Part shown: positions 50,912 through 60,435 of the stretch, piece after piece | Position numbering within the stretch: the first letter of the stretch is position 1 | Layout: the number at the start of each line of letters is the position of its first letter | Assembly (NCBI RefSeq): GCF_015223065.1 | Contig: NZ_JADFBY010000003.1 | Location: 519,165 to 583,164 of the forward strand | Source: Mucilaginibacter sp. JRF | Lineage (GTDB): Bacteria > Bacteroidota > Bacteroidia > Sphingobacteriales > Sphingobacteriaceae | DNA: 64,000 bases | Direction of reading: 5' to 3' | Notes under the pieces: generated by a model | Told to the model about the DNA's origin: nothing | Seen by the model: only the letters and a program-made list of their open reading frames with translations | Database searches by the model: none | Made by a program: the position numbers and the translations under genes

Positions 50912-51823
50912 TTACTTACTAAGCCATCCATTAGCTGCCATCCAGTTGGTGAGGCTGCTGAACCAAAGCTCTTTGGTGGTTGGGTTTACCAAGCCAAAGC
51001 CGTGGCCGCCGGCGGGGTAAAGGTGCATTTCGGCCTTTACTTTATTGGTGAGTAAGGCATTGTAAAATAACAGAGCATTTTGTACCGGCACTACCATATC
51101 ATCCTCAGCATGTGCCAGAAATGTTGGCGGCGTTTGTGGTGTTACCTGAAATTCGTTGCTGAACCCTTTAACCAGCTCCGGCGATGGGTTTTTGCCTATC
51201 AAGTTATCCTTTGAGCCCTGGTGAGTATATTCTCCAAAACTGATCACCGGGTATATAAGCATCCCAAAATCGGGGCGTAGGTTGGTATTGTTTTTATTGG
51301 GGATAACCGCTTTTTGAAAATGCGTAATACCTGTTGATGCCAAATGCCCACCAGCCGAAAAGCCGATGATGCCTACACGGTCAGTTTTTATTTTCCACTC
51401 TGCCGCGCGCTCGCGCACCATTTGCACGGCGCGTTGCACATCCTGTAACGGACCGATCGTTTTATCGGTCATGATGGTATCGCTCGGTAGGCGATATTTC
51501 AGCAAAAATGCCGTAACGCCTATCTTATTAAACTCCTTAGCTATGGCATCCCCCTCATGTATTGATGCCAGGCCCGCGTAACCACCACCCGGCAATACAA
51601 TCACCGCTGTACCATTAGCCGTGCCCGCCGCGGGTAGGTAAGGCGTAAGGGTTGGTTCGGTCACTTTAAATATCCAGCTGCCGTCTTGTATTCTTTCCGC
51701 ATAGGTTTTTGGGGCGGGCTTTGCGCCGGGCGCTCCATCGGGGTATAGTACTATGGGTTTTTGCTTTTGCGCAAATGTGTTCACTGCTAATAATACAAGT
51801 AAGGGTAGAATGATATTTTTCAT
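50912..51823 (-). CDS. Secreted alpha/beta hydrolase (BD-FAE/acetyl-xylan-esterase-like)
   Basis: A 303-residue protein with a signal peptide (cleavage after TFAQ). It has an alpha/beta-hydrolase fold with oxyanion motif GGGYAGLA, nucleophile elbow GFSAGGHLAS, the Asp in HAEDDMVVP and His in AGGHGFG. Residues match the BD-FAE group of carbohydrate esterases common in Bacteroidota. The actual ester substrate is not known. Confidence 0.88.
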   Translation of the reverse strand: MKNIILPLLVLLAVNTFAQKQKPIVLYPDGAPGAKPAPKTYAERIQDGSWIFKVTEPTLTPYLPAAGTANGTAVIVLPGGGYAGLASIHEGDAIAKEFNKIGVTAFLLKYRLPSDTIMTDKTIGPLQDVQRAVQMVRERAAEWKIKTDRVGIIGFSAGGHLASTGITHFQKAVIPNKNNTNLRPDFGMLIYPVISFGEYTHQGSKDNLIGKNPSPELVKGFSNEFQVTPQTPPTFLAHAEDDMVVPVQNALLFYNALLTNKVKAEMHLYPAGGHGFGLVNPTTKELWFSSLTNWMAANGWLSK

Positions 51824-52192
51824 AATTCAGGTTAAAAACCAAATGTATACAATTTTAAATAACGCAGCCATTGCGAATAGTACATTATTAACAGTACCGG
51901 TAAAGGATAAATAAATTATATTCTATCCTGATTTGATAAGATCACATCAAAAAAAGAGCAATTATATAGCAATATTTTAAGCGATATTTATACAAAGCAG
52001 AATTATTTAAGATATTTTATAAAATATTTTCAATAAAATGATTGTTTTATTACATTAGCTAAAACAAAATCAATTTTTAAATCAAAATATTTTGTTATTA
52101 ACTATTATTAACCTGAAAACTCAGACATATTATCGAATAAATTTTTAATTTTTCTAAAAACAAGCACAATTAACCCTAACTAAAAACACAAG
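51824..52192. other. A/T-rich intergenic region upstream of amtB
   Basis: The 369 bases between the divergent esterase and amtB hold no open frame of note. The stretch from about 51900 is strongly A/T-rich, with several aaatattt-like palindromes (for example near 52017-52035 and 52085-52093). I see no clear TAnnTTTG box or sigma-54-type site. It probably holds the amtB control region. Confidence 0.5.
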
Positions 52193-53503
52193 ATGAAAAA
52201 AATCCTACCCTTTTTACTGCTGGTGGTAGTAGTAGTGCTGGCACTGATCTATCCGTCAGTAGAGGTGACCACGATCGCCGACAGCAAGATCGACAGCGGC
52301 GACACCGCCTGGCTACTCGTTAGTACCGCGCTGGTACTGATCATGACCCCCGGCCTGGCCTTCTTTTATGGCGGTATGGTAAGCAAAAAGAACGTACTCT
52401 CTACCATGATGCAGAGCTTTGTCTGTATGGGCATCATCACCATCCTGTGGGTGGTGTTCGGCTTCAGCCTGGCCTTCGGTAAAGACATGTTCGGCGGCTT
52501 CCTGGGCGACCCTTCTACCTTCTTCATGATGAAGGGCATGCTGGGTAATGACACCTGGCCGCTGGCACCTACCATTCCATTGGTACTGTTCGCCATGTTC
52601 CAGTTAAAGTTCGCGGTAATTACCCCGGCGCTGATCACCGGTGCCTTTGCCGAACGTATCCGCTTTAACTCTTATGTGATCTTCCTTTGTTTGTTCATGA
52701 TATTCATCTACGCGCCTTTAGCACACGCTACCTGGCACCCGGATGGTTACTTCTTTCAACTGGGCGTATTAGACTTTGCCGGTGGTACCGTGGTACACAT
52801 GTCGGCAGGCTGGGCAGCTTTGGCCTCAGCTATCTACCTAAAACAACGTACCGATAAGGCACACGCCCCTGCACGTATCAGCTATGTACTTTTAGGTACC
52901 GGTTTACTGTGGTTCGGCTGGTTCGGTTTCAATGCCGGTTCGGCATTGGGCGCTAACCCGTTAGCGGCAACCGCTTTGGGTACTACTACTACCGCTTCAG
53001 CGGCAGCGGCTATCGCCTGGATATTCTTTGATATGCTGCGTGGCAAAAAACCTTCGGTAGTTGGTGCTTGTATCGGCGCGGTGGTTGGTCTGGTGGCTAT
53101 CACCCCTGCGGCTGGTTTCGTAACTATCCCGCACTCACTGATCGTGGGTATCGTTGCCGCGGTGGTAAGTAACCTGGTGGTGATCTGGAGAACTAAGACA
53201 AGCATTGATGATACCTTAGATGTATTCCCATGCCACGGAGTGGGTGGTATGGTAGGTATGCTGATGACCGGTATCTTCGCCCATGTGAACGTGAATGGTG
53301 GTAATACGACCGGTAACGGTTTGTTCTATGGCGAGACTTCGTTGTTCACCAAGCACCTGATCGCTTTGATCGGGGTATCGATATTCGCTTTCGTGGGTTC
53401 ATTGATCCTGCTGAAGGTGACCGACCTGATCTCAAAACTGCGCGTTACTCCGGAGGAAGAAGCTATCGGCCTTGACGTGAGCCAGCATGATGAGGAATTG
53501 TAA
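52193..53503 (+). CDS. amtB: Ammonium transporter
   Basis: A 436-residue Amt protein with a signal-like first helix and eleven further helices. Signatures: GLAFFYGGMVSKKNVLSTMMQSF, the His pair in VVHMSAGWAAL and DVFPCHGVGG, and WFGWFGFNAGSALGAN. It conducts ammonium across the inner membrane. No PII (glnK) gene is adjacent. Codon choice differs from neighbours, with Phe mostly ttc, Ile atc and Leu ctg, as expected for a strongly expressed gene. A terminator follows. Confidence 0.96.
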   Translation: MKKILPFLLLVVVVVLALIYPSVEVTTIADSKIDSGDTAWLLVSTALVLIMTPGLAFFYGGMVSKKNVLSTMMQSFVCMGIITILWVVFGFSLAFGKDMFGGFLGDPSTFFMMKGMLGNDTWPLAPTIPLVLFAMFQLKFAVITPALITGAFAERIRFNSYVIFLCLFMIFIYAPLAHATWHPDGYFFQLGVLDFAGGTVVHMSAGWAALASAIYLKQRTDKAHAPARISYVLLGTGLLWFGWFGFNAGSALGANPLAATALGTTTTASAAAAIAWIFFDMLRGKKPSVVGACIGAVVGLVAITPAAGFVTIPHSLIVGIVAAVVSNLVVIWRTKTSIDDTLDVFPCHGVGGMVGMLMTGIFAHVNVNGGNTTGNGLFYGETSLFTKHLIALIGVSIFAFVGSLILLKVTDLISKLRVTPEEEAIGLDVSQHDEEL

Positions 53504-53530
53504 TTAAAACTGACACTTTATTCCATAACA

Positions 53531-53569
53531 ACAAAGGCGGCTCCTGATCAGGATGCCGCCTTTGTTTTA
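53531..53569 (+). terminator. Terminator after amtB
   Basis: Arms acaaaggcggc and gccgcctttgt with an inner tcctgatcagga palindrome are followed by tttt. Confidence 0.85.
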
Positions 53570-53589
53570 TCGATCGCTTTTTTTAAATA

Positions 53590-54282
53590 TTATTGAATTT
53601 CAAACACCGCATTCACCTGAAAGCTAAGTTTGATCTTTTGGAAATCAATATCAGATTCCGGGGCATCGGCTACCGCGCTTCTCATCGCTACGTTTGAATA
53701 CATACGTGCTTGCGGGTATACACTACCGCCGCCATCATTTTCGGATATGCTTAGCACCTTGCCCAATTTATCGCCTAAAGCTGTTACTAAATAGTTAGCC
53801 TTTTCTTTGGCGGCAAGTAAGGCCTGTAGTTTCAATTCCTTTTTCAGCTCGGGCATCTTTGAATAATCGTAGCTGGTAATGTTGGTGTACTGAATGCCTT
53901 TCGGGTCAACCTTGCTTAACAGTTGGTTATATTTATTCAGATCGCGTACGCGGATGCCATATTGTTTGCTGGCTAAAAAGTCGGGGTTTTTCTTTTTCTC
54001 GGTGGCGTTGTTCCAGCCGGATACATTGTTAACGGTAAAATCCTCTTTAGGTATACCGGCAGCTGATACCGCACCCTCCAATTGCTTTTCCAGTTCGCTG
54101 ATGCTTATCTTCTTCTTGCCATCCATATATTCCTTTAGAGATATAGATACATTGATTATATCGGGCGTAACCTCTTTTTCGGCAGTGCCGTTAACTTCTA
54201 CCTTGCGGCGCAGATCAACAGTTTGAGCGAAAGTGCCATATGTTGCGGCAACCAAAGCCACCATCATTATTAATTTCTTCAT
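53590..54282 (-). CDS. SIMPL-domain (DUF541) periplasmic protein
   Basis: A 230-residue protein with a signal peptide (cleavage after TFAQ). The SIMPL domain starts with KVEVNGTAEKEVTPDIINVSI, goes through YGIRVRDLNKYNQLL and ends with LSFQVNAVFEIQ. Family members form periplasmic oligomers and appear linked to stress or signalling; the precise role is unknown. It is single on the minus strand, convergent to amtB. Confidence 0.9.
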   Translation of the reverse strand: MKKLIMMVALVAATYGTFAQTVDLRRKVEVNGTAEKEVTPDIINVSISLKEYMDGKKKISISELEKQLEGAVSAAGIPKEDFTVNNVSGWNNATEKKKNPDFLASKQYGIRVRDLNKYNQLLSKVDPKGIQYTNITSYDYSKMPELKKELKLQALLAAKEKANYLVTALGDKLGKVLSISENDGGGSVYPQARMYSNVAMRSAVADAPESDIDFQKIKLSFQVNAVFEIQ

Positions 54283-54384
54283 GGTTATATTGTGTTATTT
54301 ATAGCTATAGACGGACGCCGCGCCAAAAGTGAAACATGCAACAAAAACATTACAATTGGGCGAATGTTTGCCGGGCTATAAAAC

Positions 54385-54413
54385 AACAGCCCGCGGTTTT
54401 GGCGCGGGCTGTT
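54385..54413 (-). terminator. Terminator after the trehalose synthesis gene
   Basis: Arms aacagcccgcg and cgcgggctgtt surround a 7-base loop; on the minus strand the hairpin is followed by gttttat. Confidence 0.8.
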
Positions 54414-54417
54414 TATG

Positions 54418-56616
54418 TTATTTATCGGCTATTACAGCGGCGGGCTGCACCAGGCTGCGTAGCAGGTGCCTAACCTCGTGGTGGTTTCGCAGGTAAAACC
54501 TTGCTGCCGATATATTGCTGCCCACCTTTACGGTAAGCGAATTATCGGGCAGGGCTTTAAATATGTCCTCATCGGTATGGTCATCGCCCAGGGCCATAAT
54601 AAAATCGTACTCCTTGTTATGCAGCATGGCCGATGTTGCCTTGCCTTTATTTATCTCGATGTTCTTTATTTCGACCACCTTATTGCCAGGGAGCAGTTGC
54701 AGGCCACGGTCGTTGATCAGGTAGCGCAGGTTATTCATCAGCTCATTGGTACGCAGCTCGCCGAGGCCTTTCTCTACCTTACGATAATGCCATACCAGCG
54801 AGTAATTCTTTTCCTCGATGAAAGCGCCAGGCGTACGGTCAACATACATTTCAAGCAGCGGGTATACATCCTGTTTCCATTGGTCGTTCAAGCCGGGAAT
54901 GCTCTCCCACTCGTTATTCTTTTTCATCCAGGCACCGTGCTCGGCTATCAGCGTAAGCTGGGTATGGCCAAACCATTCTTCCAAACAGTTATGGTCGCGG
55001 CCGCTTACCAGTACTATCTGATTAGCCGGATCGCTGCTCAGGTCATCAAGCAGGGCATATAGTTCCTCATCGGGCTTGGCCGCGTTAATGTCCGATTTAA
55101 AACCTACCAGCGTACCATCATAATCTAAAAACACAATGCGGTTTTGTGTGCGGTTGTATATCTTTTTAATGGCCTGTTCGGTAACATCGGTAATATGGCG
55201 CGAGCGCATGGAGTGCTGCATTTGCTTCACCTCCTTTATGCGCTCCATAAATATGCGCACCCAATGTTTTATGTTGAATTTTGACACTACCTGTCGCATT
55301 AGCTTCATGCGGCGGCGCTGCTCGGCAAGGGGCATATTCAAGGCCTTTACCATCGCCTTGGCCATCAAATTGATATTGCTCGGGTTAACAATAATGGCAT
55401 CGATCAGCTCTTTTGATGCTCCGGCCATCTCGCTCAATATCAATACACCGGTTTCCTGGGTTCGGCTGGCTACGTATTCCTTGCTTACCAAATTCATACC
55501 ATCGCGCATCGGCGTTACCAGGCAAATATCAGCGGTATGATATAGTGCTGATAACGTTTCGATAGGGAAGGCACGGTAAAAATAATTCACCGGGCTCCAG
55601 TCAATAGTACGGTGGCGGGCATTAATATCGCCCACTTTGCGGTCAATATTCTCTTTAAGCTCCTTATACTGCGGCACGCTATCGCGCGATGGTACCACAA
55701 TCATGTGCAGCACTACCTGCTCCCGGTATTCGGGATGGGTTTCGAGCAGTATTTCAAAGGCTTGCAGGCGTTGCAGTATGCCTTTGCTATAGTCGAGCCT
55801 GTCAATACAAAGTATCAGCTTTTTATCCTTAAAAGCTTCCTTTAAATGCTCAACCTCCTGTATCACCTTATCGGTAGAGGTTAGCGAGGCGTACTTTTCA
55901 TCATCAATCCCCATCGGGAATGATTCAACCAGCACCGGACGATCATCAACAGTGATAACGTTTGATGATGAGTTGTATGGCAATAACCTTGTCGCGGCGT
56001 TTATAAAGTGGCTGGCATCATCAAAGGTATGGAAGCCTACCAGGTCGGCACCCAGCATACCCTCAATCAATTCACTGCGCCAGGGTATCAGGCGGAACAT
56101 CTCAAATGATGGGAACGGTATATGCAGAAAAAAGCCTATCGAAATATCGGGCATAAGGTTGCGCACCATTCCGGGTAGTAACAGCAGCTGGTAATCATGT
56201 ATCCAAATGGTATCGCCGGGTTCAGCTATCTCCAAAACGGCCTCCATAAACTTTTTGTTTACGGCGCTGTAGTAATCCCAGCTGCTTTGTTTGTAGTTGG
56301 AGTAGGTTGACGCGTAGTAGTGAAAAATAGGCCAGAGTATCTCGTTCGAGAAACCTTCATAATATCCTGATATTTCGTCGGCATTTAAAAATACAGGCAC
56401 CAGGCTAAAGTCGGCAAGGCGCTCTTTTACTTCGTGTTGCTTGTCGTGATCGGCAACTTCAATGCCGGGCCATCCAAGCCATACATTATCGCCTGAGCGG
56501 TATACCGAACCCAGGCCGGTGGCTAAACCACCCTCGCTTGTTACAATGTTAAAGCTGCCATCCTCCTCAGAAACTTTTACGGGCAGCCTGTTTGAAACAA
56601 TGATTGTTTTACTCAT
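54418..56616 (-). CDS. Bifunctional trehalose-6-phosphate synthase/phosphatase
   Basis: A 732-residue fusion from the ATG at 56616; a longer start at 56670 is less likely because MSKTIIVSNRLPV is the typical beginning. Residues 1-470 are the GT20 synthase (UDP-glucose + glucose-6-phosphate to trehalose-6-phosphate): GGLATGLGSVY, WIHDYQLLLLPG, FLHIPFPS, DRLDYSKGI. Residues about 500-730 are the HAD-type phosphatase with FLDYDGTLVGF and GDDHTDEDIF. One protein thus makes trehalose, a cytoplasmic stress solute. Such fusions are common in Bacteroidota. Confidence 0.94.
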   Translation of the reverse strand: MSKTIIVSNRLPVKVSEEDGSFNIVTSEGGLATGLGSVYRSGDNVWLGWPGIEVADHDKQHEVKERLADFSLVPVFLNADEISGYYEGFSNEILWPIFHYYASTYSNYKQSSWDYYSAVNKKFMEAVLEIAEPGDTIWIHDYQLLLLPGMVRNLMPDISIGFFLHIPFPSFEMFRLIPWRSELIEGMLGADLVGFHTFDDASHFINAATRLLPYNSSSNVITVDDRPVLVESFPMGIDDEKYASLTSTDKVIQEVEHLKEAFKDKKLILCIDRLDYSKGILQRLQAFEILLETHPEYREQVVLHMIVVPSRDSVPQYKELKENIDRKVGDINARHRTIDWSPVNYFYRAFPIETLSALYHTADICLVTPMRDGMNLVSKEYVASRTQETGVLILSEMAGASKELIDAIIVNPSNINLMAKAMVKALNMPLAEQRRRMKLMRQVVSKFNIKHWVRIFMERIKEVKQMQHSMRSRHITDVTEQAIKKIYNRTQNRIVFLDYDGTLVGFKSDINAAKPDEELYALLDDLSSDPANQIVLVSGRDHNCLEEWFGHTQLTLIAEHGAWMKKNNEWESIPGLNDQWKQDVYPLLEMYVDRTPGAFIEEKNYSLVWHYRKVEKGLGELRTNELMNNLRYLINDRGLQLLPGNKVVEIKNIEINKGKATSAMLHNKEYDFIMALGDDHTDEDIFKALPDNSLTVKVGSNISAARFYLRNHHEVRHLLRSLVQPAAVIADK

Positions 56617-56729
56617 AAATAAGTATGTTTTAAGATGCAAAAGCCATAAAATAGCTTTTTTTAGCCACATTTAAAAATGTAACTAACAATTAAACCGTTG
56701 TAGAGTTATACCATAGTAAAGGAAAAAAC

Positions 56730-57830
56730 ATGAAAGAAGTTTTAGAAAATTGGTCTAATAACATGCCGTCATGGCTTTGGAACATTGTAATAACTGTCAT
56801 TGCTGTTATTGTTGGCCTTATCATTAAACTCATCATTAAGGCCATACTTACCTTTTACCGTAACCGGAATGACTACTCGCTTTTTCGCAGTATTATAGTA
56901 CACACCGGCCGCCCCATGAACCACTTTGTGCCACTGCTGGTACTTAACCTGATGCTGCCGCTGATGGATATGCAGAAGCGTTTTTTTACGCCTTTTAGTC
57001 GTGCCATCGAGATAGCGCTAATTATATCATTCGCATCGCTGCTTATCACCTCCATCCGGGTATTTGAGGATTATATGTACCACCTGTACGATTTGAACAA
57101 GGAAGATAACCTTAAAGAGCGTAAGGTGCGTACGCAATTGCAGTTTATAAGGCGTATAATAGTAACCTTTGTGGTGCTGATAGCCGTAGCGGTGATATTA
57201 TTAAGCTTTGATAATGTACGTAAGATAGGCGCCGGTTTACTTACCGGTGTGGGTATCGGCGGTATTATTATAGGTTTCGCGGCGCAACAATCGCTGGCTA
57301 ACTTTTTGGCGGGTTTCCAGATAGCTTTTACACAACCTATACGTATTGACGATGTGCTGGTAGTTGAAGGCGAATGGGGCCGGGTGGAAGATATTACGCT
57401 AACCTATGTGGTGCTGAACATCTGGGATCAGCGACGGTTAATATTACCAATAAACTATTTCATCCAAAAACCCTTTCAAAACTGGACGCGCACCACGTCG
57501 CAAATTCTGGGTACGGTGTTTCTGTATCTGGATTATAATACCCCCGTTGATGCCATACGTGAGGAGTTTGACCGTTTACTGGATAATTCCATTTTATGGG
57601 ATAAGCGTGTTAAGGTGATACAGGTAACCGATGCCAAAGAACATACCATTGAGATACGCGCGCTGATGAGCGCCCGCAATTCATCGCAGGCGTTTGACCT
57701 GCGTTGCTACATCCGCGAAAACCTGATTAACTTTTTGAGGGATAACTACCCCGAAAGCCTGCCGATACAAAGGGTGGTACTTAACCGCGAGGAATTAAAG
57801 GATGATAAAAAGGCTATTGCTGAGGGATAA
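56730..57830 (+). CDS. MscS-type mechanosensitive ion channel
   Basis: A 366-residue protein with four membrane helices before the MscS core. The pore helix and beta domain read GAGLLTGVGIGGIIIGF, AAQQSLANFLAGFQI and IRIDDVLVVEGEWGRVEDITLTY, followed by the alpha/beta vestibule. It opens on osmotic down-shock, which fits the neighbouring trehalose gene (divergent, 113 bases away). Its last 17 bases overlap the convergent SRPBCC gene. Confidence 0.92.
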   Translation: MKEVLENWSNNMPSWLWNIVITVIAVIVGLIIKLIIKAILTFYRNRNDYSLFRSIIVHTGRPMNHFVPLLVLNLMLPLMDMQKRFFTPFSRAIEIALIISFASLLITSIRVFEDYMYHLYDLNKEDNLKERKVRTQLQFIRRIIVTFVVLIAVAVILLSFDNVRKIGAGLLTGVGIGGIIIGFAAQQSLANFLAGFQIAFTQPIRIDDVLVVEGEWGRVEDITLTYVVLNIWDQRRLILPINYFIQKPFQNWTRTTSQILGTVFLYLDYNTPVDAIREEFDRLLDNSILWDKRVKVIQVTDAKEHTIEIRALMSARNSSQAFDLRCYIRENLINFLRDNYPESLPIQRVVLNREELKDDKKAIAEG

Positions 57831-58302
57831 ACTTTTTCCACTCGTCGCTTTCGGCGGCTTGTTTAATTACTGAGTTCCGTTTGATGAGCAGGTCGGACAT
57901 GTAGCGTTTTAATACGAATCTGCCGAATAGCCAGCCTGCCCAGCCCAGCGGTACTTTAAAGGCGAATATATCTTTCATGGTAGTTTGCCCGTTGTATTCA
58001 CTAAACCAGTGAAAGTGCCTGAACCATTTAAAGGCGCCTTTCACCATCTCATCGGCAAAATAAATATGAGGGTCATAGTCAATAATTTTTGAGGTGAGCT
58101 TTTGCCATATACCGAAATGTTTTGCCCGCCAGGTTACAGTTTCGCCCATACCAATCAATCCGCTGGTGCGCCCGGCAATAGCCTCCTCGCCGGTATGTTG
58201 GGTTGATTGCACATGCAGGTCAATACTGCGCGACAGATCAAACACTCGCTCGATAGGTGCATTTATTTGTGTTTGCAAAACAATGGTGATCAGCGTATCC
58301 AT
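57814..58302 (-). CDS. SRPBCC-fold (START-like) protein
   Basis: A 162-residue protein of the SRPBCC superfamily: TQINAPIERVFDLSRSIDLHVQST, GMGETVTWRAKHFGI, YDPHIYFADEMVKGAFKWFRH and IFAFKVPLGWAGW. These proteins bind lipids or other hydrophobic ligands in a deep cavity. It begins 2 bases after the TonB-dependent receptor on the same strand. Its 3' end overlaps that of mscS by 17 bases. Confidence 0.88.
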   Translation of the reverse strand: MDTLITIVLQTQINAPIERVFDLSRSIDLHVQSTQHTGEEAIAGRTSGLIGMGETVTWRAKHFGIWQKLTSKIIDYDPHIYFADEMVKGAFKWFRHFHWFSEYNGQTTMKDIFAFKVPLGWAGWLFGRFVLKRYMSDLLIKRNSVIKQAAESDEWKKFIPQQ

Positions 58303-58304
58303 TA

Positions 58305-60362
58305 CTATAAAGCAACGTTAAGCCCTGCATTATAATTGCGCAACGGTGCCGGGTTGTAATAACGGTTGCCTATCGCGTTCAGGTCATTTCCCAAACTGTA
58401 TTTTTGATTAAGCAGATTATCTGCCGCGGCAAATACCTCTAACCGGGTTTTACCTATGCGATACTGCCAGCCCACCCGTGCCTGTAGCAAATTATACTTA
58501 GGCGCGTAAACCGTATTGCCATCATTAAGCGGAATACGATCGGTAAAGTTATGCTGCACAAACAGCGATACCGACTGTGGCAACAATAGCTGCACATTGC
58601 TTACTACCACGTTACGTGGTATGCCCGTTAAGCGGTTGCCCGAAAAATCGGCACCGGCAGTGCTGTAACTCCTGAAACTGTATTTGCTGAACGTGTACGA
58701 TGTATTGAATTGCAAGCCCTTTACAAAGCCTGTACCCTTGCGCAGCAACCAGCTGCTAAAGTATAACTCCGCTCCCGGCTGATTGGTGCCGCCCGCGTTT
58801 ACATAGTATTCAGTTTCGTTCTCTAAACGGCGGGGCACAATGGTGTTCTGCATTCTGAAATAAAAGGCCGATACATCCAGGAAGGTACTCTCATCATTAT
58901 TACGCAGGCGGAAACCACTTTCATAATTCCAGCCGGTTTGGGCGTTAAGGTTGGTGTTCACCACGTTGTTGCTCGGCCTGACCTCCAGGTTGGTTGGCGA
59001 TGAATACCCCCGGCTTACTGATGCCCGCCAGCTAAAGTTATTGGTGATAAGGTATGATAGCGCCAGTCTTGGCATCAGCTGGGCATCAAAATCGCGCTCG
59101 CTAAAATTGGCCTCATTAGCCGGGTCTATATTTTTAAAGCGATATTTAAAGTAGTTCAGGCTCACGGCGGCCTCAATGTTAAACCGCTCAAAAAGGGTAG
59201 CGGCGTAACGGGTAAATATAAAATGCTGATTTGTATTCAACCGGTCGGTTGCCTGTACATCGCCACGGGTGCCGCCATTGTTATCATAATTGGCAATGGT
59301 GGAGTTGGTTTGCTGCCACTCTACGCCCAGGTCAAGCTTCCAGTCAAAATCGGGCTTTTTAACCGAATTCAGCTCAAAATAAGTGCGCAGTCCGTAGGTA
59401 TCCTCGTTCCTGAATTCGTAGTTGGTGATAAACGGGTTGGCGAAATCAACATGGTTGCCAAACACCGCGGCTACGTTTTTCAATCGCTCGTTGATCTGCC
59501 AGTTATTGACCAATCCGCCGAAGTACATTTTTTGCCTGATGCCAACTTTTTGCTGCAAGGCTCCCGGTAAAGTCGCGGTTGGCTGCCTTGCCGAGCGAGG
59601 GTCGGCTTCCATTTGCGCCTGGTTTAACCCGCCGGGCGTTTGATAGTTTAGATCCGAGTAAAAGGCCAATGCTTTTACCTCGTTACCATTACCATATTTA
59701 TAACGATTGGTAGTGTTAACAAAATGACGGTACATATAACTGTTTTGCCTGTAGCCGCCATAGCTTTGGTAAGCCTGATTAACAGATAAGCCATAATTAC
59801 CCCATTGCTGCTGCACCCCGGCATTCTGATGAAATAACCCATACGAGCCCGCATTTACCCCGGCAGATATTACACCGGCATCCGTTTGGGGCGATGAGTT
59901 GAGCAATACCACCCCGCCGGTATTAGCGCCAAACAAACTACCATCGGGCCCCTTAAGTATCTCCATGTTGTGGATGCTGTTAAAGTCGAGCGCGTTGAGG
60001 TAGGTATTGCCGCCCGCATCGGTAAGCGGTATCTCATCATAATATACCTTAATGTTACGCACCCCAAATGGCGAACGCAGCAAACTACCACGTACCGATA
60101 AACGATAACTCCCCGGCGATCGCTCCTCGGCCCTAACACCCGGCACGGTATTCAGCGCCGGTACAAATGATGCCGACGGCTGCAACTGCAATTGCGCCGA
60201 ACTTACCACGCCAACTGATGCCGGGGCGCTCAACACAGGCTGCTCGCTTAGGTAGCCTTTTATGGTGACCTGTTTCAGTACTTTAGCGGTATCGGTATTT
60301 TGAGCCTGGGCAGCGGTCAATCCAAACGCAAGAGTAGTTAGGGCGGTAAAAATTTGCTTCAC
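58305..60362 (-). CDS. TonB-dependent outer-membrane receptor
   Basis: A 685-residue receptor with a GTG start (60362) and a signal peptide ending AAQAQ. The plug domain covers about residues 40-165 (VPGVRAEERSPGSYRLSVRG, YDEIPLTDAGG). A 22-stranded barrel fills the rest and ends with an aromatic-type strand LRNYNAGLNVAL. There is no N-terminal carboxypeptidase-like domain and no SusD partner, so it resembles siderophore/metal or vitamin receptors rather than glycan uptake. The substrate is unknown. It forms an operon with SRPBCC. Confidence 0.92.
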   Translation of the reverse strand: MKQIFTALTTLAFGLTAAQAQNTDTAKVLKQVTIKGYLSEQPVLSAPASVGVVSSAQLQLQPSASFVPALNTVPGVRAEERSPGSYRLSVRGSLLRSPFGVRNIKVYYDEIPLTDAGGNTYLNALDFNSIHNMEILKGPDGSLFGANTGGVVLLNSSPQTDAGVISAGVNAGSYGLFHQNAGVQQQWGNYGLSVNQAYQSYGGYRQNSYMYRHFVNTTNRYKYGNGNEVKALAFYSDLNYQTPGGLNQAQMEADPRSARQPTATLPGALQQKVGIRQKMYFGGLVNNWQINERLKNVAAVFGNHVDFANPFITNYEFRNEDTYGLRTYFELNSVKKPDFDWKLDLGVEWQQTNSTIANYDNNGGTRGDVQATDRLNTNQHFIFTRYAATLFERFNIEAAVSLNYFKYRFKNIDPANEANFSERDFDAQLMPRLALSYLITNNFSWRASVSRGYSSPTNLEVRPSNNVVNTNLNAQTGWNYESGFRLRNNDESTFLDVSAFYFRMQNTIVPRRLENETEYYVNAGGTNQPGAELYFSSWLLRKGTGFVKGLQFNTSYTFSKYSFRSYSTAGADFSGNRLTGIPRNVVVSNVQLLLPQSVSLFVQHNFTDRIPLNDGNTVYAPKYNLLQARVGWQYRIGKTRLEVFAAADNLLNQKYSLGNDLNAIGNRYYNPAPLRNYNAGLNVAL

Positions 60363-60384
60363 GATATAGGGTGTATGTAAACAA

Positions 60385-60416
60385 AAATAGCCCTTTAGGT
60401 GAATAAAGGGCTATTT
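60385..60416 (-). terminator. Terminator of the sorbosone-dehydrogenase-like gene
   Basis: Arms aaatagcccttta and taaagggctattt are complementary around ggtgaa. The site follows the minus-strand gene at 60436 and precedes the TonB receptor gene, with T-rich flank on that strand. Confidence 0.8.
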
Positions 60417-60435
60417 ATCAAAATTATATTTAGCG

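Noticed and set aside
51824..52192. A sigma-54 promoter before amtB
   Set aside because: No GG-n10-GC pair of the -24/-12 type is visible in this A/T-rich stretch.
54466..55062. Plus-strand frame of 198 codons inside the trehalose gene
   Set aside because: It overlaps the phosphatase half with intact HAD motifs on the other strand; no independent protein features are visible.
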